Made by a program: the position numbers and the translations under genes. A DNA stretch of 64,000 bases from a virus: positions 64,001 through 128,000 of the IMG/VR virus record IMGVR_UViG_3300046507_000639. One strand, written 5' to 3'. This document shows, one piece after another, positions 14,883 through 22,703 of this stretch. The stretch's first letter is position 1. Each line of letters opens with the position of its first letter. Below the pieces are notes generated by a model. The model searched no databases and was not told the DNA's origin. It saw nothing but the letters and a program-made list of their open reading frames with translations.

Positions 14883-15142
14883 AGCGGTTCCGGATGGAAG
14901 GCTACGAGGTCACGTTCTATGAGGACGGCCACACGCAGCATGACGGTTACGGCGTGCACGCGGTCGAAGACCCGGAAGGCGAGTGGGTCGAGGTCGAAGC
15001 GGCTCGCGCTGAAGCGAAATCGGCCAGAGCCGCGGGATGTGACTACGCGTACGAAGAGTGCGCTGAGGCTGTAGAGCTCTATTTTGGTGAGGCCGGCAAG
15101 TGGCTGGCCGATCACATTCGCACGAGGAAGTCGAAGAAATGA
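14879..15142 (+). CDS. small hypothetical protein
   Basis: 87 aa from a GTG overlapping the preceding TGA (GTGA). N-terminal beta segment, acidic centre, then an Ala/Glu-rich helical region (ARAEAKSARAAGCDYAYEEC) and a basic end (RTRKSKK). No family recognised. Confidence 0.55.
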   Translation: MKRFRMEGYEVTFYEDGHTQHDGYGVHAVEDPEGEWVEVEAARAEAKSARAAGCDYAYEECAEAVELYFGEAGKWLADHIRTRKSKK

Positions 15143-15327
15143 ACCTAATGCAACGCGTGAATTACTTCTTCGATTTGCTCAGCACCATTCGCTTCAGGTT
15201 CTTCACGATGGGCTTCATGCTGCATGTGGGACTGTTTGAGCATAGCTGGGTCCCGTTCATATTCGTAACTGTTGGGTCTCTGTTGATAGAGATCGGCCTC
15301 CTGATGGAGAGAAAGGAAAAGTCATGA
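15139..15327 (+). CDS. small two-helix membrane protein of the channel module
   Basis: 62 aa from the ATG overlapping the previous stop (ATGA); an earlier ATG at 15100 lies inside the upstream gene. Residues 10-28 and 33-55 are hydrophobic (FRFFTMGFMLHVGLF and WVPFIFVTVGSLLIEIGLLM), then a charged end MERKEKS. It is the first of four consecutive membrane-protein genes joined by 4-bp overlaps. Function unknown. Confidence 0.6.
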   Translation: MNLMQRVNYFFDLLSTIRFRFFTMGFMLHVGLFEHSWVPFIFVTVGSLLIEIGLLMERKEKS

Positions 15328-15731
15328 ACATCCGATACGTCGTGTTCAATTCCGCATGCGCATTCGCGGTGGCGTACTTCGCGTACTTCCACGGGGCGTT
15401 CTCCCTGCTCATGCAGTACGAGAAGACCCACGTCTCCCTGCTTATCCTGGCGATCTACGTGGCGTGTACGCTCTACCTGGGCGTCAAGGGCCAGGCCGCG
15501 AACTTCGCGGCGATCAACTTTCAGCGACTCGAGATGACGGCGCTAGGACTGCTCGGCACGATCGTCGGCTTCATCCTCATGTTCTCCCACGCGGGAGACC
15601 TGGCGACCTTCAAGGCGAACATGCTCATGGAGCTCGCGCCGGTCTTCCTCACGGGCGCCTTCGGCGTCGGACTCTCGTGGCTACTGGGCCAGCAAGTGAG
15701 CCTGTGCTACGGGAGGTACGAGGATGCCTAG
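15324..15731 (+). CDS. MotA/TolQ/ExbB-like membrane channel subunit
   Basis: 135 aa with four predicted membrane helices (about 8-30, 38-56, 70-88, 101-124). Helix 3, MTALGLLGTIVGFILMF, carries the GLLGT-xxG-F pattern of the MotA/TolQ/ExbB family, and helix 4, ELAPVFLTGAFGVGLSWLLG, resembles the L-x-T-G/A-x-G-x-G helix that lines the family's ion path. It is far shorter than MotA or ExbB: the cytoplasmic loops are nearly absent. The next gene supplies a MotB/TolR-like partner, which supports the call. A proton- or sodium-driven pair is inferred. Confidence 0.65.
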   Translation: MNIRYVVFNSACAFAVAYFAYFHGAFSLLMQYEKTHVSLLILAIYVACTLYLGVKGQAANFAAINFQRLEMTALGLLGTIVGFILMFSHAGDLATFKANMLMELAPVFLTGAFGVGLSWLLGQQVSLCYGRYEDA

Positions 15732-16272
15732 ACACGTAGCGCTGGCATACATCGACCTGCTCACGTGTCTGCTTGCCGTCTTCTTCTGTTTCTTCATCAT
15801 CCTCGACGACAGCAAGACGAAGGGTAACGACACCAACGTCTCTCGCTTCCTAGCAGAAGTGACGTGGTCCAAGGACAGTCGCTCAGACGTGGACTTGTGG
15901 ATGAAGGCTCCCGACGGCTCGCTGACTTTCTACAAGCAGAAGCAGAACGGAAGCGTGAGCCTGGACGTGGACGACCGCGGCATGTTCAGCGTAGACGTGG
16001 TGCGCCGCGAGGTGATCAGCGTCAAGTCTCTCGTCCCGGGACACTACGTCGTCAACGTGATGCTCTACTCTAACGCCGAGGTTAAGTCAGACCTCAAGGT
16101 GAGGGCGACTGTGACATGTCTGATCCCGTTCTCAGTCATAGCTGAGAAAGACTTCGAGCTGAACAACACTGGTCAGGAAATGACGGTCGCGTCGTTCGAC
16201 GTTATGCCAGACGGCTCGGTTCAGAACATCGACAAGGACACACAAGTCATCCTCGGAAAGGTAGTCGAATGA
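15724..16272 (+). CDS. MotB/TolR/ExbD-like subunit with DUF2135-like extracytoplasmic domain
   Basis: 182 aa. A single N-terminal membrane helix, HVALAYIDLLTCLLAVFFC (4-22), places Asp11 where MotB/ExbD-type subunits keep their ion-carrying Asp (compare VAYADFVTAMMAFF in MotB). The rest is a soluble beta-rich domain beginning SDVDLWMKAPDGS (54-66), then DVDDRG and GHYVVNVMLYSN, which resembles DUF2135 rather than the OmpA-like peptidoglycan-binding domain of MotB. It overlaps the MotA-like gene by 8 bp and the next gene by 4 bp. Confidence 0.65.
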   Translation: MPRHVALAYIDLLTCLLAVFFCFFIILDDSKTKGNDTNVSRFLAEVTWSKDSRSDVDLWMKAPDGSLTFYKQKQNGSVSLDVDDRGMFSVDVVRREVISVKSLVPGHYVVNVMLYSNAEVKSDLKVRATVTCLIPFSVIAEKDFELNNTGQEMTVASFDVMPDGSVQNIDKDTQVILGKVVE

Positions 16273-16721
16273 CCCTACTTATCTTCGCTTTCACGGGCGT
16301 GCTGGCCGTGATCTTCGGCGTCGTGTCCATACTGAGGCCGAAGTGGATGATATTCGCCATCCCGTTCTCGTTCGCCTTCGCCTTCTTCGTGCAGACGCAG
16401 GTGGTCAACTACGTCGGTTACGCGCTTGACTCTTCTCTCGTGGAGGAAGGGAGAGAAGCAGCGGTGCTGTCGTCAGTCGAGGGCCGGGACTGGATCTACT
16501 ACATGGTCAAGTTCAGCGATGAGAGCGTCCCGCGCCTCGTGAAGTTCCCCGCCACAAAGGCGAACGACGAAGAGTCGAAGAAAAAGAGCGACGGGAAGGT
16601 CATCAAGTTCACGAAGAAAAAGACTGCCGGGAACGGAGCAGCTGGTGCAGGCGAGCCCTCAGACGGCCCGTCGTTCCAGATTATAGACCCGCAGCAGTCT
16701 GAGACCATGGGGAAGGAATGA
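16269..16721 (+). CDS. membrane protein with charged cytoplasmic tail, channel-module partner
   Basis: 150 aa. Two N-terminal helices (2-20 LLIFAFTGVLAVIFGVVSI; 26-46 WMIFAIPFSFAFAFFVQTQVV), then a folded segment GRDWIYYMVKFSDESVPRLV and a Lys/Gly-rich disordered tail (KKKSDGKVIKFTKKKTAG). Overlaps the MotB-like gene by 4 bp. Not a known family; its fixed place behind the A/B pair suggests an accessory subunit. Confidence 0.55.
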   Translation: MTLLIFAFTGVLAVIFGVVSILRPKWMIFAIPFSFAFAFFVQTQVVNYVGYALDSSLVEEGREAAVLSSVEGRDWIYYMVKFSDESVPRLVKFPATKANDEESKKKSDGKVIKFTKKKTAGNGAAGAGEPSDGPSFQIIDPQQSETMGKE

Positions 16722-17071
16722 ACGTGAAGACAGAGAACAAGAAGACGGTGCACGTGGCCGTCTACAAGGCCAACGACGCGTCTGCTGCGACTGTAGAGAA
16801 ACCTGAGGGCTGTGAGGTCGAAGTGGTGCTCACTTTCGACAACTCCGATTGGAGCCCCCGTTACGGTCTCAAGAAGTGGACGGGTGACCCGCGCGCGGTT
16901 TACTACTGTGGTGATCTGAGCGAAGTTGGGCTAAAGAAATTCGTGGGCGACGACGCCCCGTGGGTGAATATGATCATCGTGCCCTGGTGGGTGCGAGACA
17001 TCAACTTCGCGAGCGGAAGGATCTTGACGGTCGAGGTCACCGAGACGTTTGAGGCCGTCGTACGCGAGTAG
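16718..17071 (+). CDS. hypothetical soluble protein of the accessory cassette
   Basis: 117 aa; ATGA overlap with the membrane-protein gene. Beta-rich with aromatic residues (EVVLTFDNSDWSPRYGLKKW and VNMIIVPWWVRDIN). No signal peptide or membrane helix. No family recognised. Confidence 0.55.
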   Translation: MNVKTENKKTVHVAVYKANDASAATVEKPEGCEVEVVLTFDNSDWSPRYGLKKWTGDPRAVYYCGDLSEVGLKKFVGDDAPWVNMIIVPWWVRDINFASGRILTVEVTETFEAVVRE

Positions 17072-17096
17072 GTACGAGAAAGTGAACGGAGAAGAA

Positions 17097-17312
17097 ATGA
17101 GAGATCCATATCGTGCAATTATGATTGCAGCTGCTAAGGGAAAGGGTCTTCACTTGACTCCTGAGGAAGTGCACGATCTCGCCACCGACAGCGCTATTGA
17201 ACAGGTTGCCAATAGTTCGGTCACACCCGAAGAGATGGACGGTGTGGGAAACCACTGGGCATTCTGGCGCACGCAGAAGCCTGATCGACGAAAGAACTCT
17301 TTCGAACACTGA
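17097..17312 (+). CDS. small hypothetical protein, last gene of the cassette
   Basis: 71 aa from the ATG at 17097 after CGGAGAAGAA. Two helices (PYRAIMIAAAKGKGL and TPEEVHDLATDSAIEQV) and a basic end. No family recognised. It is followed by the bidirectional terminator. Confidence 0.6.
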   Translation: MRDPYRAIMIAAAKGKGLHLTPEEVHDLATDSAIEQVANSSVTPEEMDGVGNHWAFWRTQKPDRRKNSFEH

Positions 17313-17321
17313 GATACAAGA

Positions 17322-17393
17322 AAGGGAGCCGTGAAGCTCCCTTGATTTCCTGTGGCCCTTAAGGGCTTCTTGTGAGAGGGGCCGTTAGGTCCC
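17322..17393. terminator. terminator region between cassette and gene 23
   Basis: First hairpin 17322-17343: AAGGGAGC, loop CGTGAA, GCTCCCTT. A second hairpin at about 17374-17394 (AGAGGG ... CCCTCT) is followed by TTTAT on the plus strand. The arms of the first read the same on both strands, so it can stop the plus cassette and also gene 23 transcription from the right. Confidence 0.7.
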
Positions 17394-17399
17394 TCTTTA

Positions 17400-18668
17400 T
17401 TACATGAGGTTCGCGACGAACGAACGGCGGTAGTAGACGTTCGTGTTTGCCGTGACGGCGCCGTTGCCCTTGGTTGCGCCCTGGGCGTACGGGTTGGCGA
17501 CCACACCGTAGCGGGTCTTGAAGCCGATCTTCGGCTGGAAGGAGTTCTCGCCGACGGCGCGGACCATCTGCAGGGGAACGTACGGGCAGTAGAAGAGGCC
17601 GGCGTCAAAGGTGTTGGAGCCCTTGTAACCGACGATCATGTAGTTGCCGCCAGCGTACGGGTCGATGTAGACCTTGAAGCGGCCGTTGAGGACGCCCACG
17701 AAGGTGTTGCCGGTGTCGTCAACCTGGAGGTTGTTGCTGTTCAGGGCCGGGGTGTAGTCGAGGACGCCTGCCATCTGGAGGGCGGAAGCCACGTCCGAGG
17801 AGCAGAGGACGATGTTGCCCTTGCCGCGACGGGTGTCTTTCGCGATCTGGTTGGCTTCGCGTTCGATCTGGAACATCAGGCCCTTGAACTTCTCAACCGA
17901 CCAGCGGCCGTTGGAGTCCGTGTCGAGGTTGAACGTGCCGGCTGCGGCGACGTCGACCTGAGAACCGGTGACGGCAGTCGAGTACAGGGTGCGGATCATC
18001 TCGCGGTTGATTTCAGCGAGGATTTCCGAGCTGAGGATGTTCGACAGCTCAGACTCAGCGTCCAGGCCGTGGATTGCCTTCAGGTCCTGTGCGAGTTCCA
18101 TCGAGTACTCTGCCTTCAGCGCGCGGCTCTTTGCCGTGACCGAGACCTGCTCGATGGTGAACGACATTTCAGCGAACGCGGTGTTCACTTCCATGTTGGC
18201 CGTCGTGACGCCGCCGCCTGCGTTAGCGGTGTTCGCGGTACCGGTCGTGCCGGCGTGGGTGCCGGTGCCAGAGTACGCGGTGTTGGCTTCGGTGTAGAAG
18301 GCCTCAGCGATAGCTGCGTTCGTGGTGTTCGCGTAGTTGGAGCGCATTGCGAAGACCAGGCCGGTCGGGCCGGTCATCGGCTGAACGCCCATGATGTCGT
18401 ACGCGATCAGGTTCGGCATCGCGCGGCGGACCAGCGAGATGAGGACCGGGTCGTAGTTGGAGACGTTGCCGGTCACGTTGACCGGGGTAGCTTCCATCAG
18501 GGACTGCGGAGACCAACCGCCGGACTCCTTGAGGGAGATCTCGGTGTTCTCGAGCAGGGCTGCGAGGGTGTTGCGACGGTGAATGTCAGCGATCTTCGGG
18601 AGCTCGGCGTGCTCGAGGAGCGGCTTCCACTTCTCGATCAGGCGCTGAGAGTTAGAGAGTTCGGTCAT
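17400..18668 (-). CDS. 23: gp23 major capsid protein
   Basis: 422 aa, shorter than T4 gp23 (521). Matches the family in the N-terminal scaffold-side region, the VRRAMPNLIAYDIMGVQPMT block, VFAMRS, the E-loop and P-domain regions and the C-terminal RYGVVANPY. As in T4, removal of the N-terminal piece by the gp21 protease is expected; a plausible cleavage zone lies near residues 50-60. Late promoter and ribosome site (AAAGGAGA) are upstream. Most abundant virion protein. Confidence 0.97.
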   Translation of the reverse strand: MTELSNSQRLIEKWKPLLEHAELPKIADIHRRNTLAALLENTEISLKESGGWSPQSLMEATPVNVTGNVSNYDPVLISLVRRAMPNLIAYDIMGVQPMTGPTGLVFAMRSNYANTTNAAIAEAFYTEANTAYSGTGTHAGTTGTANTANAGGGVTTANMEVNTAFAEMSFTIEQVSVTAKSRALKAEYSMELAQDLKAIHGLDAESELSNILSSEILAEINREMIRTLYSTAVTGSQVDVAAAGTFNLDTDSNGRWSVEKFKGLMFQIEREANQIAKDTRRGKGNIVLCSSDVASALQMAGVLDYTPALNSNNLQVDDTGNTFVGVLNGRFKVYIDPYAGGNYMIVGYKGSNTFDAGLFYCPYVPLQMVRAVGENSFQPKIGFKTRYGVVANPYAQGATKGNGAVTANTNVYYRRSFVANLM

Positions 18669-18696
18669 GAGAGGGTTCTCCTTTAATTCTTTGTGA

Positions 18697-18704
18697 TATT
18701 TATA
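18697..18704 (-). promoter_or_regulatory. T4-type late promoter for gene 23
   Basis: Exact TATAAATA on the minus strand, 29 bp before the gene 23 start. Confidence 0.85.
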
Positions 18705-18708
18705 ATTC

Positions 18709-19644
18709 TTACTTCTTCAAGGTCCGCGAGAGGGCGTCGACGTACTTGGCCATCATCGGGTCGATCTTGGAAGAAGTTTCAACAGTCTCAGCGACGAACT
18801 CTTCGTTCAGTGCCTGCTCGCCTTCGACCTTCTTCTTAGAGATGAGGCCTTCCTTGATGGCTACCAGCTTGGTGCGGAACTCGTCGTCGTTGGAGTACTC
18901 GAGGGACTCTGCGAGGTTGGCGAGGCGGTCCTTCTGGGTCTCAGTGAGACCTTCCGAGACTTCTGCCACGACGTCAGACGCCTTGGACTCGTCGATCTGC
19001 TTCGCGAGCTCGATCTTCGCTGCCTCAGACTCGTTGAGGGCTGCTTCGAGCTCGGCGATCTTGGACTCGAGGCCTTCGACCACGTCCAGGCCCTCTTCCG
19101 GGAGGACGACGTTGTGCGTGCTGAAGAGTTCCTTGAGGCCTTCCATGAACGACTCGGCGACGGCGACCTTGGTGTTGGTCTCGATAGCGACTTCGTTCTC
19201 GTTCAGCCACTCTTCTACGACGTAGTCGAGGTACTTGTCAACCTGCTCAGAGATAGAAGCGACTTCTTCCTCGAGCTTGGTAGCGTACTCGGCTTCCAGT
19301 CCCTCGCGGAGCTCTTCGACGCGCTCGATGAGAGCGGCCTCGAACACTGCGGCGACCTTGGTCTTGAACTCTTCCGTGAGGTCTTCCTCGTTGAACAGCT
19401 CGTCGGTGTGCTCCTTGACGGTGCGCTTGTCGGCGAGTCGGGCCGGGGCCTGGCTCATCGTCTTGCCGCTGTCGAGGAGGGACTCACCCTTGTTGATGCC
19501 GATCAGGTCCACGACGGAGTCAGCGGTCGGGTTGGCCTTCTTCTTGAGGTCGGCCTTGCGGTCGTTGGCACCAGTAGCGATCGGGTCAGCGATCGAAGAG
19601 TCTTCTCCGTCCGCCTTGAACTCCTTAAGTTCCTTGTTAGCCAT
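18709..19644 (-). CDS. 22: gp22 prohead core scaffold protein
   Basis: 311 aa, very rich in Glu, Ala, Lys and Leu with long coiled-coil helices (about 95-260), the composition of T4 gp22. It sits between 23 and 21 as in T4. It forms the inner core on which gp23 assembles and is then degraded by the gp21 protease. The end YVDALSRTLKK resembles the conserved C-terminus of the family. Confidence 0.92.
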   Translation of the reverse strand: MANKELKEFKADGEDSSIADPIATGANDRKADLKKKANPTADSVVDLIGINKGESLLDSGKTMSQAPARLADKRTVKEHTDELFNEEDLTEEFKTKVAAVFEAALIERVEELREGLEAEYATKLEEEVASISEQVDKYLDYVVEEWLNENEVAIETNTKVAVAESFMEGLKELFSTHNVVLPEEGLDVVEGLESKIAELEAALNESEAAKIELAKQIDESKASDVVAEVSEGLTETQKDRLANLAESLEYSNDDEFRTKLVAIKEGLISKKKVEGEQALNEEFVAETVETSSKIDPMMAKYVDALSRTLKK

Positions 19645-19674
19645 CGGCTAGCTCCTTTATCTTCAATTCTAGAA

Positions 19675-19682
19675 TATTTATA
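19675..19682 (-). promoter_or_regulatory. T4-type late promoter for gene 22
   Basis: Exact TATAAATA on the minus strand, 31 bp before the gene 22 start. Confidence 0.8.
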
Positions 19683-20352
19683 TCTCGAGGTTTTTGAGGA
19701 ATTTCGAGAACAGATTGATCTTCTGGCCCTCGGTGAGGGCCTTGTATGACTCGTGGACTATGCGCTTGGTCTCTTCTGCGACCTCGAGGGCCTTCCACCC
19801 GTTACGCTCGTCGTAGACCCACTCGACGTTTTCCATGACGCCGTTGAGGTACGCCGCGGGCGCAGACGGGTCGATGACCACGTCGCCGGCAGTGGCGAGG
19901 TGGAAGTCGCTCTGGACGTACATGCCCTTGCCGCCGACGCCGTCAGACTCGCGGAGCGAGCCCATGCCGCGGGAAGAGATGCCCAGTCGTCCGCCGTCTT
20001 CGATCAGTCCGCGGACGATGTCGCCCATCGGAGTGGAGGAGACGCGAGCCTTGCCGATGAAGTTCGTGCCCTCACGCTGCAGCGACACGATGCGGTGGCT
20101 GATGCGGTCGGGGTTGATCGTCGGTCCAGAGGGGTGTCCGAGCTCACCGTACGCGGTGTTGTTCTTGATCTTCTCCTGGGAGTAACGGTTGACTTCGTTC
20201 TCCATGATGCCGATCGGGTAGACGCGGCCGTTCCTGTTACGGATGTCGGCCTGCAGGAAGATGCCCTCGATGTAGAGGTTCTTCTTGCCAGACTTCTCGT
20301 CGGCTTCAGTGACGAACGAGAAGTCCTCGGTCAGTTCAGTGATTAGCTTCAC
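19678..20352 (-). CDS. 21: gp21 prohead core protease
   Basis: 224 aa, close to T4 gp21 (212). The serine protease motifs are YGELGHPSGP (His73) and RLGISSRGMGS (Ser126 or Ser127), preceded by NRNGRVYP typical of the family. It cleaves scaffold, capsid and core proteins during head maturation. The stop overlaps the late promoter of gene 22; the start overlaps the repeat-protein gene by 4 bp. Confidence 0.95.
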   Translation of the reverse strand: MKLITELTEDFSFVTEADEKSGKKNLYIEGIFLQADIRNRNGRVYPIGIMENEVNRYSQEKIKNNTAYGELGHPSGPTINPDRISHRIVSLQREGTNFIGKARVSSTPMGDIVRGLIEDGGRLGISSRGMGSLRESDGVGGKGMYVQSDFHLATAGDVVIDPSAPAAYLNGVMENVEWVYDERNGWKALEVAEETKRIVHESYKALTEGQKINLFSKFLKNLEI

Positions 20353-21257
20353 TTGCCGTCCCTCTCTTCAGGCGCGGGCTTAGTCTCGCGCGGGTGCTTC
20401 TTTTCGACTCGGTCGCGGAACGACTCCCGGAACTCGCCGGCGGTCTTCACCTTGATCTTGTCCTTGTTCTTCTTGATCATCGAGCGTCCCGAGGACGAGC
20501 CGCCCTCAGGCTTGGACTTGGTGATCGTGCTGCAGTCGTCACCGACTGCTACTTCTTCCTTGGTCAGCTTCTGAACTGCGTGACCGATGCCGCCCGAACG
20601 CTTGCTGTGCTGCTTGTTGTGGTAGTCGCGGTGTGCGCGGTCTGCAGCGGTCGTGCCGTCAGTGGCAGCGATCTGGTTGACCTTGCCGATCTCGTGAGCG
20701 TGGTGAGACTTGTCACTCGACGCCGCGTTGATGTAGTCGCCGAGCCTCTTCTTCGAGATCTCGTCGAGCTGGTCGAGGACGTCCGAGATGTCGTCGATCT
20801 CGACTTCTTCCTTGACACGCTTGAGCTTCGGGTTCTTCCTCTTGGCAGCGGCCGACGCGTGACGAGAAGCGTTCGCGAGGATCGCTCCCGCGTTCTTCAT
20901 CGGTATGTGCTCAGACGAGGAGATCTTCTTCTGGACGGATGCGAAGGACTCTTCGACCGACTCCGGCTTGAAGTACTGCATGATCTGCTGCTTGGAGTAA
21001 GCGCGGCCTGACTGGAAGATCGGGACTTCGCTCATCGGGTCGGTCTTGACGCCGTTGTCGGCAGCGTACGCCGCGACGTCCTTACCGCCCTGCTGGTCAG
21101 CGGAGCGGCTCTTGTCTTTCTTGGTCTTGACGTCCCGCTCGCCGGCGTTGGCGACCGGGTAGTCCTTGACCTGGACCGGGTGCTCCTTGAAGGCGAGCTT
21201 GTCGAGCTCAGACCGAGGTCCCTCGACTTCCGTTACGTATTCTCGAAAGCTCTTCAT
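20349..21257 (-). CDS. head-region protein with one 'LDEISKKRL' repeat
   Basis: 302 aa, basic, rich in Lys, Ser and Ala. Residues 153-179 (IDDISDVLDQLDEISKKRLG) are one copy of a repeat found four more times in the neighbouring 469-aa protein, followed by a His/Lys-rich linker and GGIGHAVQKLTKEE. Its place between 21 and 20 is where T4 encodes the prohead core proteins gp67 and gp68, so an internal head or core role is inferred. Gly/Ser/Lys-rich low-complexity C-terminus. Confidence 0.6.
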   Translation of the reverse strand: MKSFREYVTEVEGPRSELDKLAFKEHPVQVKDYPVANAGERDVKTKKDKSRSADQQGGKDVAAYAADNGVKTDPMSEVPIFQSGRAYSKQQIMQYFKPESVEESFASVQKKISSSEHIPMKNAGAILANASRHASAAAKRKNPKLKRVKEEVEIDDISDVLDQLDEISKKRLGDYINAASSDKSHHAHEIGKVNQIAATDGTTAADRAHRDYHNKQHSKRSGGIGHAVQKLTKEEVAVGDDCSTITKSKPEGGSSSGRSMIKKNKDKIKVKTAGEFRESFRDRVEKKHPRETKPAPEERDGK

Positions 21258-21260
21258 CGA

Positions 21261-22670
21261 TTACTTCTTTCCGCCTGGGACCTTGACGTTACCGTCGGTG
21301 GCTTTGTGGATGGCAGTGTTCATGCCGACCCAGCGCTTAGCATACTTCTTTGAAGATGCCTGGCCCTTAGCGTCGTCAACGTGGTTACCGGCATACGCCT
21401 TGTGGGTGTCGACCTGTGCAGCAGCCATGGAGTCCTTGGCCTTCAGCATGTAGTTACGGAGGCGGGTCTGAGATACCTCGTCGAGCTGGTCGAGGATGTC
21501 GTCGATCTCTTCAGACTCAGAGGCGTTGACTTTGGCCCGGCCGCCGAGCTTAGAGAGAGCCAGGGAAGCTCCTTTGTCTCGATTGTCGGCTTTCTTCGCA
21601 TGCTGAGACCTGACGATCTTATCTTTGTGGCTGCGTGCAATCGACGCGTGGTGTGCCTGAGAATTGCCACCGTTCCATGCGCGGTCAACGTAGCTGCGGA
21701 GTCTGTCGTTCGAGACCTCTGCGATCTCTTCCTCGGTCAGGCCGTCGGTGTCGATCGACTTCAGGTCCTCGAGGATGGCGTTCAGTTCTTCTTCCGAGAG
21801 GGACTCCAGGAAGTCCTCGAGGTCGAACTCTTCGGTCTCTTCCTTCGTCAGCTTGTTAACTGCACGATTGATACCAGCCTTACGCTTCTGGTACTTACCA
21901 ACTGCGGCATAAGTTTTGGGGTCATCGTGACCGCCCTTAGAGGCAGCTGCCATTGCTCCACCCATGCTGCTAGCAGCTCGGTTGATGTATGCTCCGAGAC
22001 GTTCTTTCGAGACCTCGTCGAGCTGGTCCAGGATGTCAGAGATGTCTTCAGAGCCCTCCGTAGCGAGCTTGCGGGCCGCAGTATTGATACCATTCTGACG
22101 CTTGTGCATCTTGGTGATCAGGTTAGACTGGTGCTGGTAGCTCTTGCCCGAGCCGTCGCTCTTGGCGCGTGCCTGGCCTAGTTCAGTGCCGCGGTATGCG
22201 TTGTCAGAAGAAGCCTTTGCGACGTACTTCGCGAGTCGTCCCTTCGAGACTTCCTCGAGCTCAGCGTATTCCATGCCCTCGAGGTCGTCGAACTCTTCGC
22301 CCTCGCGGACGTCGGTGTCGTAGCGCTTGCCGACCTTGTGCTTGACGTACGCCTTGTGGGCGGGGTCGTTGCTGTGGACGTGCACGGTGTGCGTGTGCCA
22401 GCCAGTGCGTTCAGTCGTGGCGCTGATGCCGCGCTTCTTCAAGTGTGCCGCGAGCTTCTTGGCGTTGCTCTTGTTGTCGGCGTCGTCGGCACGGAAGTGG
22501 ACCTTGAACTCGTCGAGCTGTGCGTCCGACATCACGTTCTCAGTGACGTCGTCGATGTACGCGTCGATAGCAGAGTCGATCTTGGACTCCAGCATCTCGC
22601 CGACGAGTTCTTTGAAGTCAACGGGCTTGCGGGCGACGGCGGACTCGATGAGGTTTTTGATTTCTGCCAT
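21261..22670 (-). CDS. repeat-containing prohead/internal head protein candidate
   Basis: 469 aa with four units whose cores are EEVSKGRLAKYVAKA (139-153), DEVSKERLGAYINRA (218-232), AEVSNDRLRSYVDRA (317-331) and DEVSQTRLRNYMLKA (398-412); each is followed by a polar linker and a basic GIN-x-A-x-KL segment. The first 115 residues contain an acidic helix and HTHTVHVHSND. The same repeat is known from structural proteins of large myophages, with no defined role. A variant late promoter precedes it. DNA-binding or core function is inferred. Confidence 0.65.
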   Translation of the reverse strand: MAEIKNLIESAVARKPVDFKELVGEMLESKIDSAIDAYIDDVTENVMSDAQLDEFKVHFRADDADNKSNAKKLAAHLKKRGISATTERTGWHTHTVHVHSNDPAHKAYVKHKVGKRYDTDVREGEEFDDLEGMEYAELEEVSKGRLAKYVAKASSDNAYRGTELGQARAKSDGSGKSYQHQSNLITKMHKRQNGINTAARKLATEGSEDISDILDQLDEVSKERLGAYINRAASSMGGAMAAASKGGHDDPKTYAAVGKYQKRKAGINRAVNKLTKEETEEFDLEDFLESLSEEELNAILEDLKSIDTDGLTEEEIAEVSNDRLRSYVDRAWNGGNSQAHHASIARSHKDKIVRSQHAKKADNRDKGASLALSKLGGRAKVNASESEEIDDILDQLDEVSQTRLRNYMLKAKDSMAAAQVDTHKAYAGNHVDDAKGQASSKKYAKRWVGMNTAIHKATDGNVKVPGGKK

Positions 22671-22695
22671 ACGAATGTCTCCTAATTCTTTTCTT

Positions 22696-22703
22696 TATTT
22701 ATT
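22696..22703 (-). promoter_or_regulatory. variant T4-type late promoter
   Basis: AATAAATA on the minus strand, 26 bp before the 469-aa repeat-protein gene. Confidence 0.6.

Noticed and set aside
15324-16721. Zorya ZorA/ZorB defence genes
   Set aside because: The MotA-like protein (135 aa) lacks the long helical tail of ZorA, the MotB-like protein lacks an OmpA-like domain, and no ZorC/D/E-type nuclease or helicase is nearby; similarity is limited to the membrane core.
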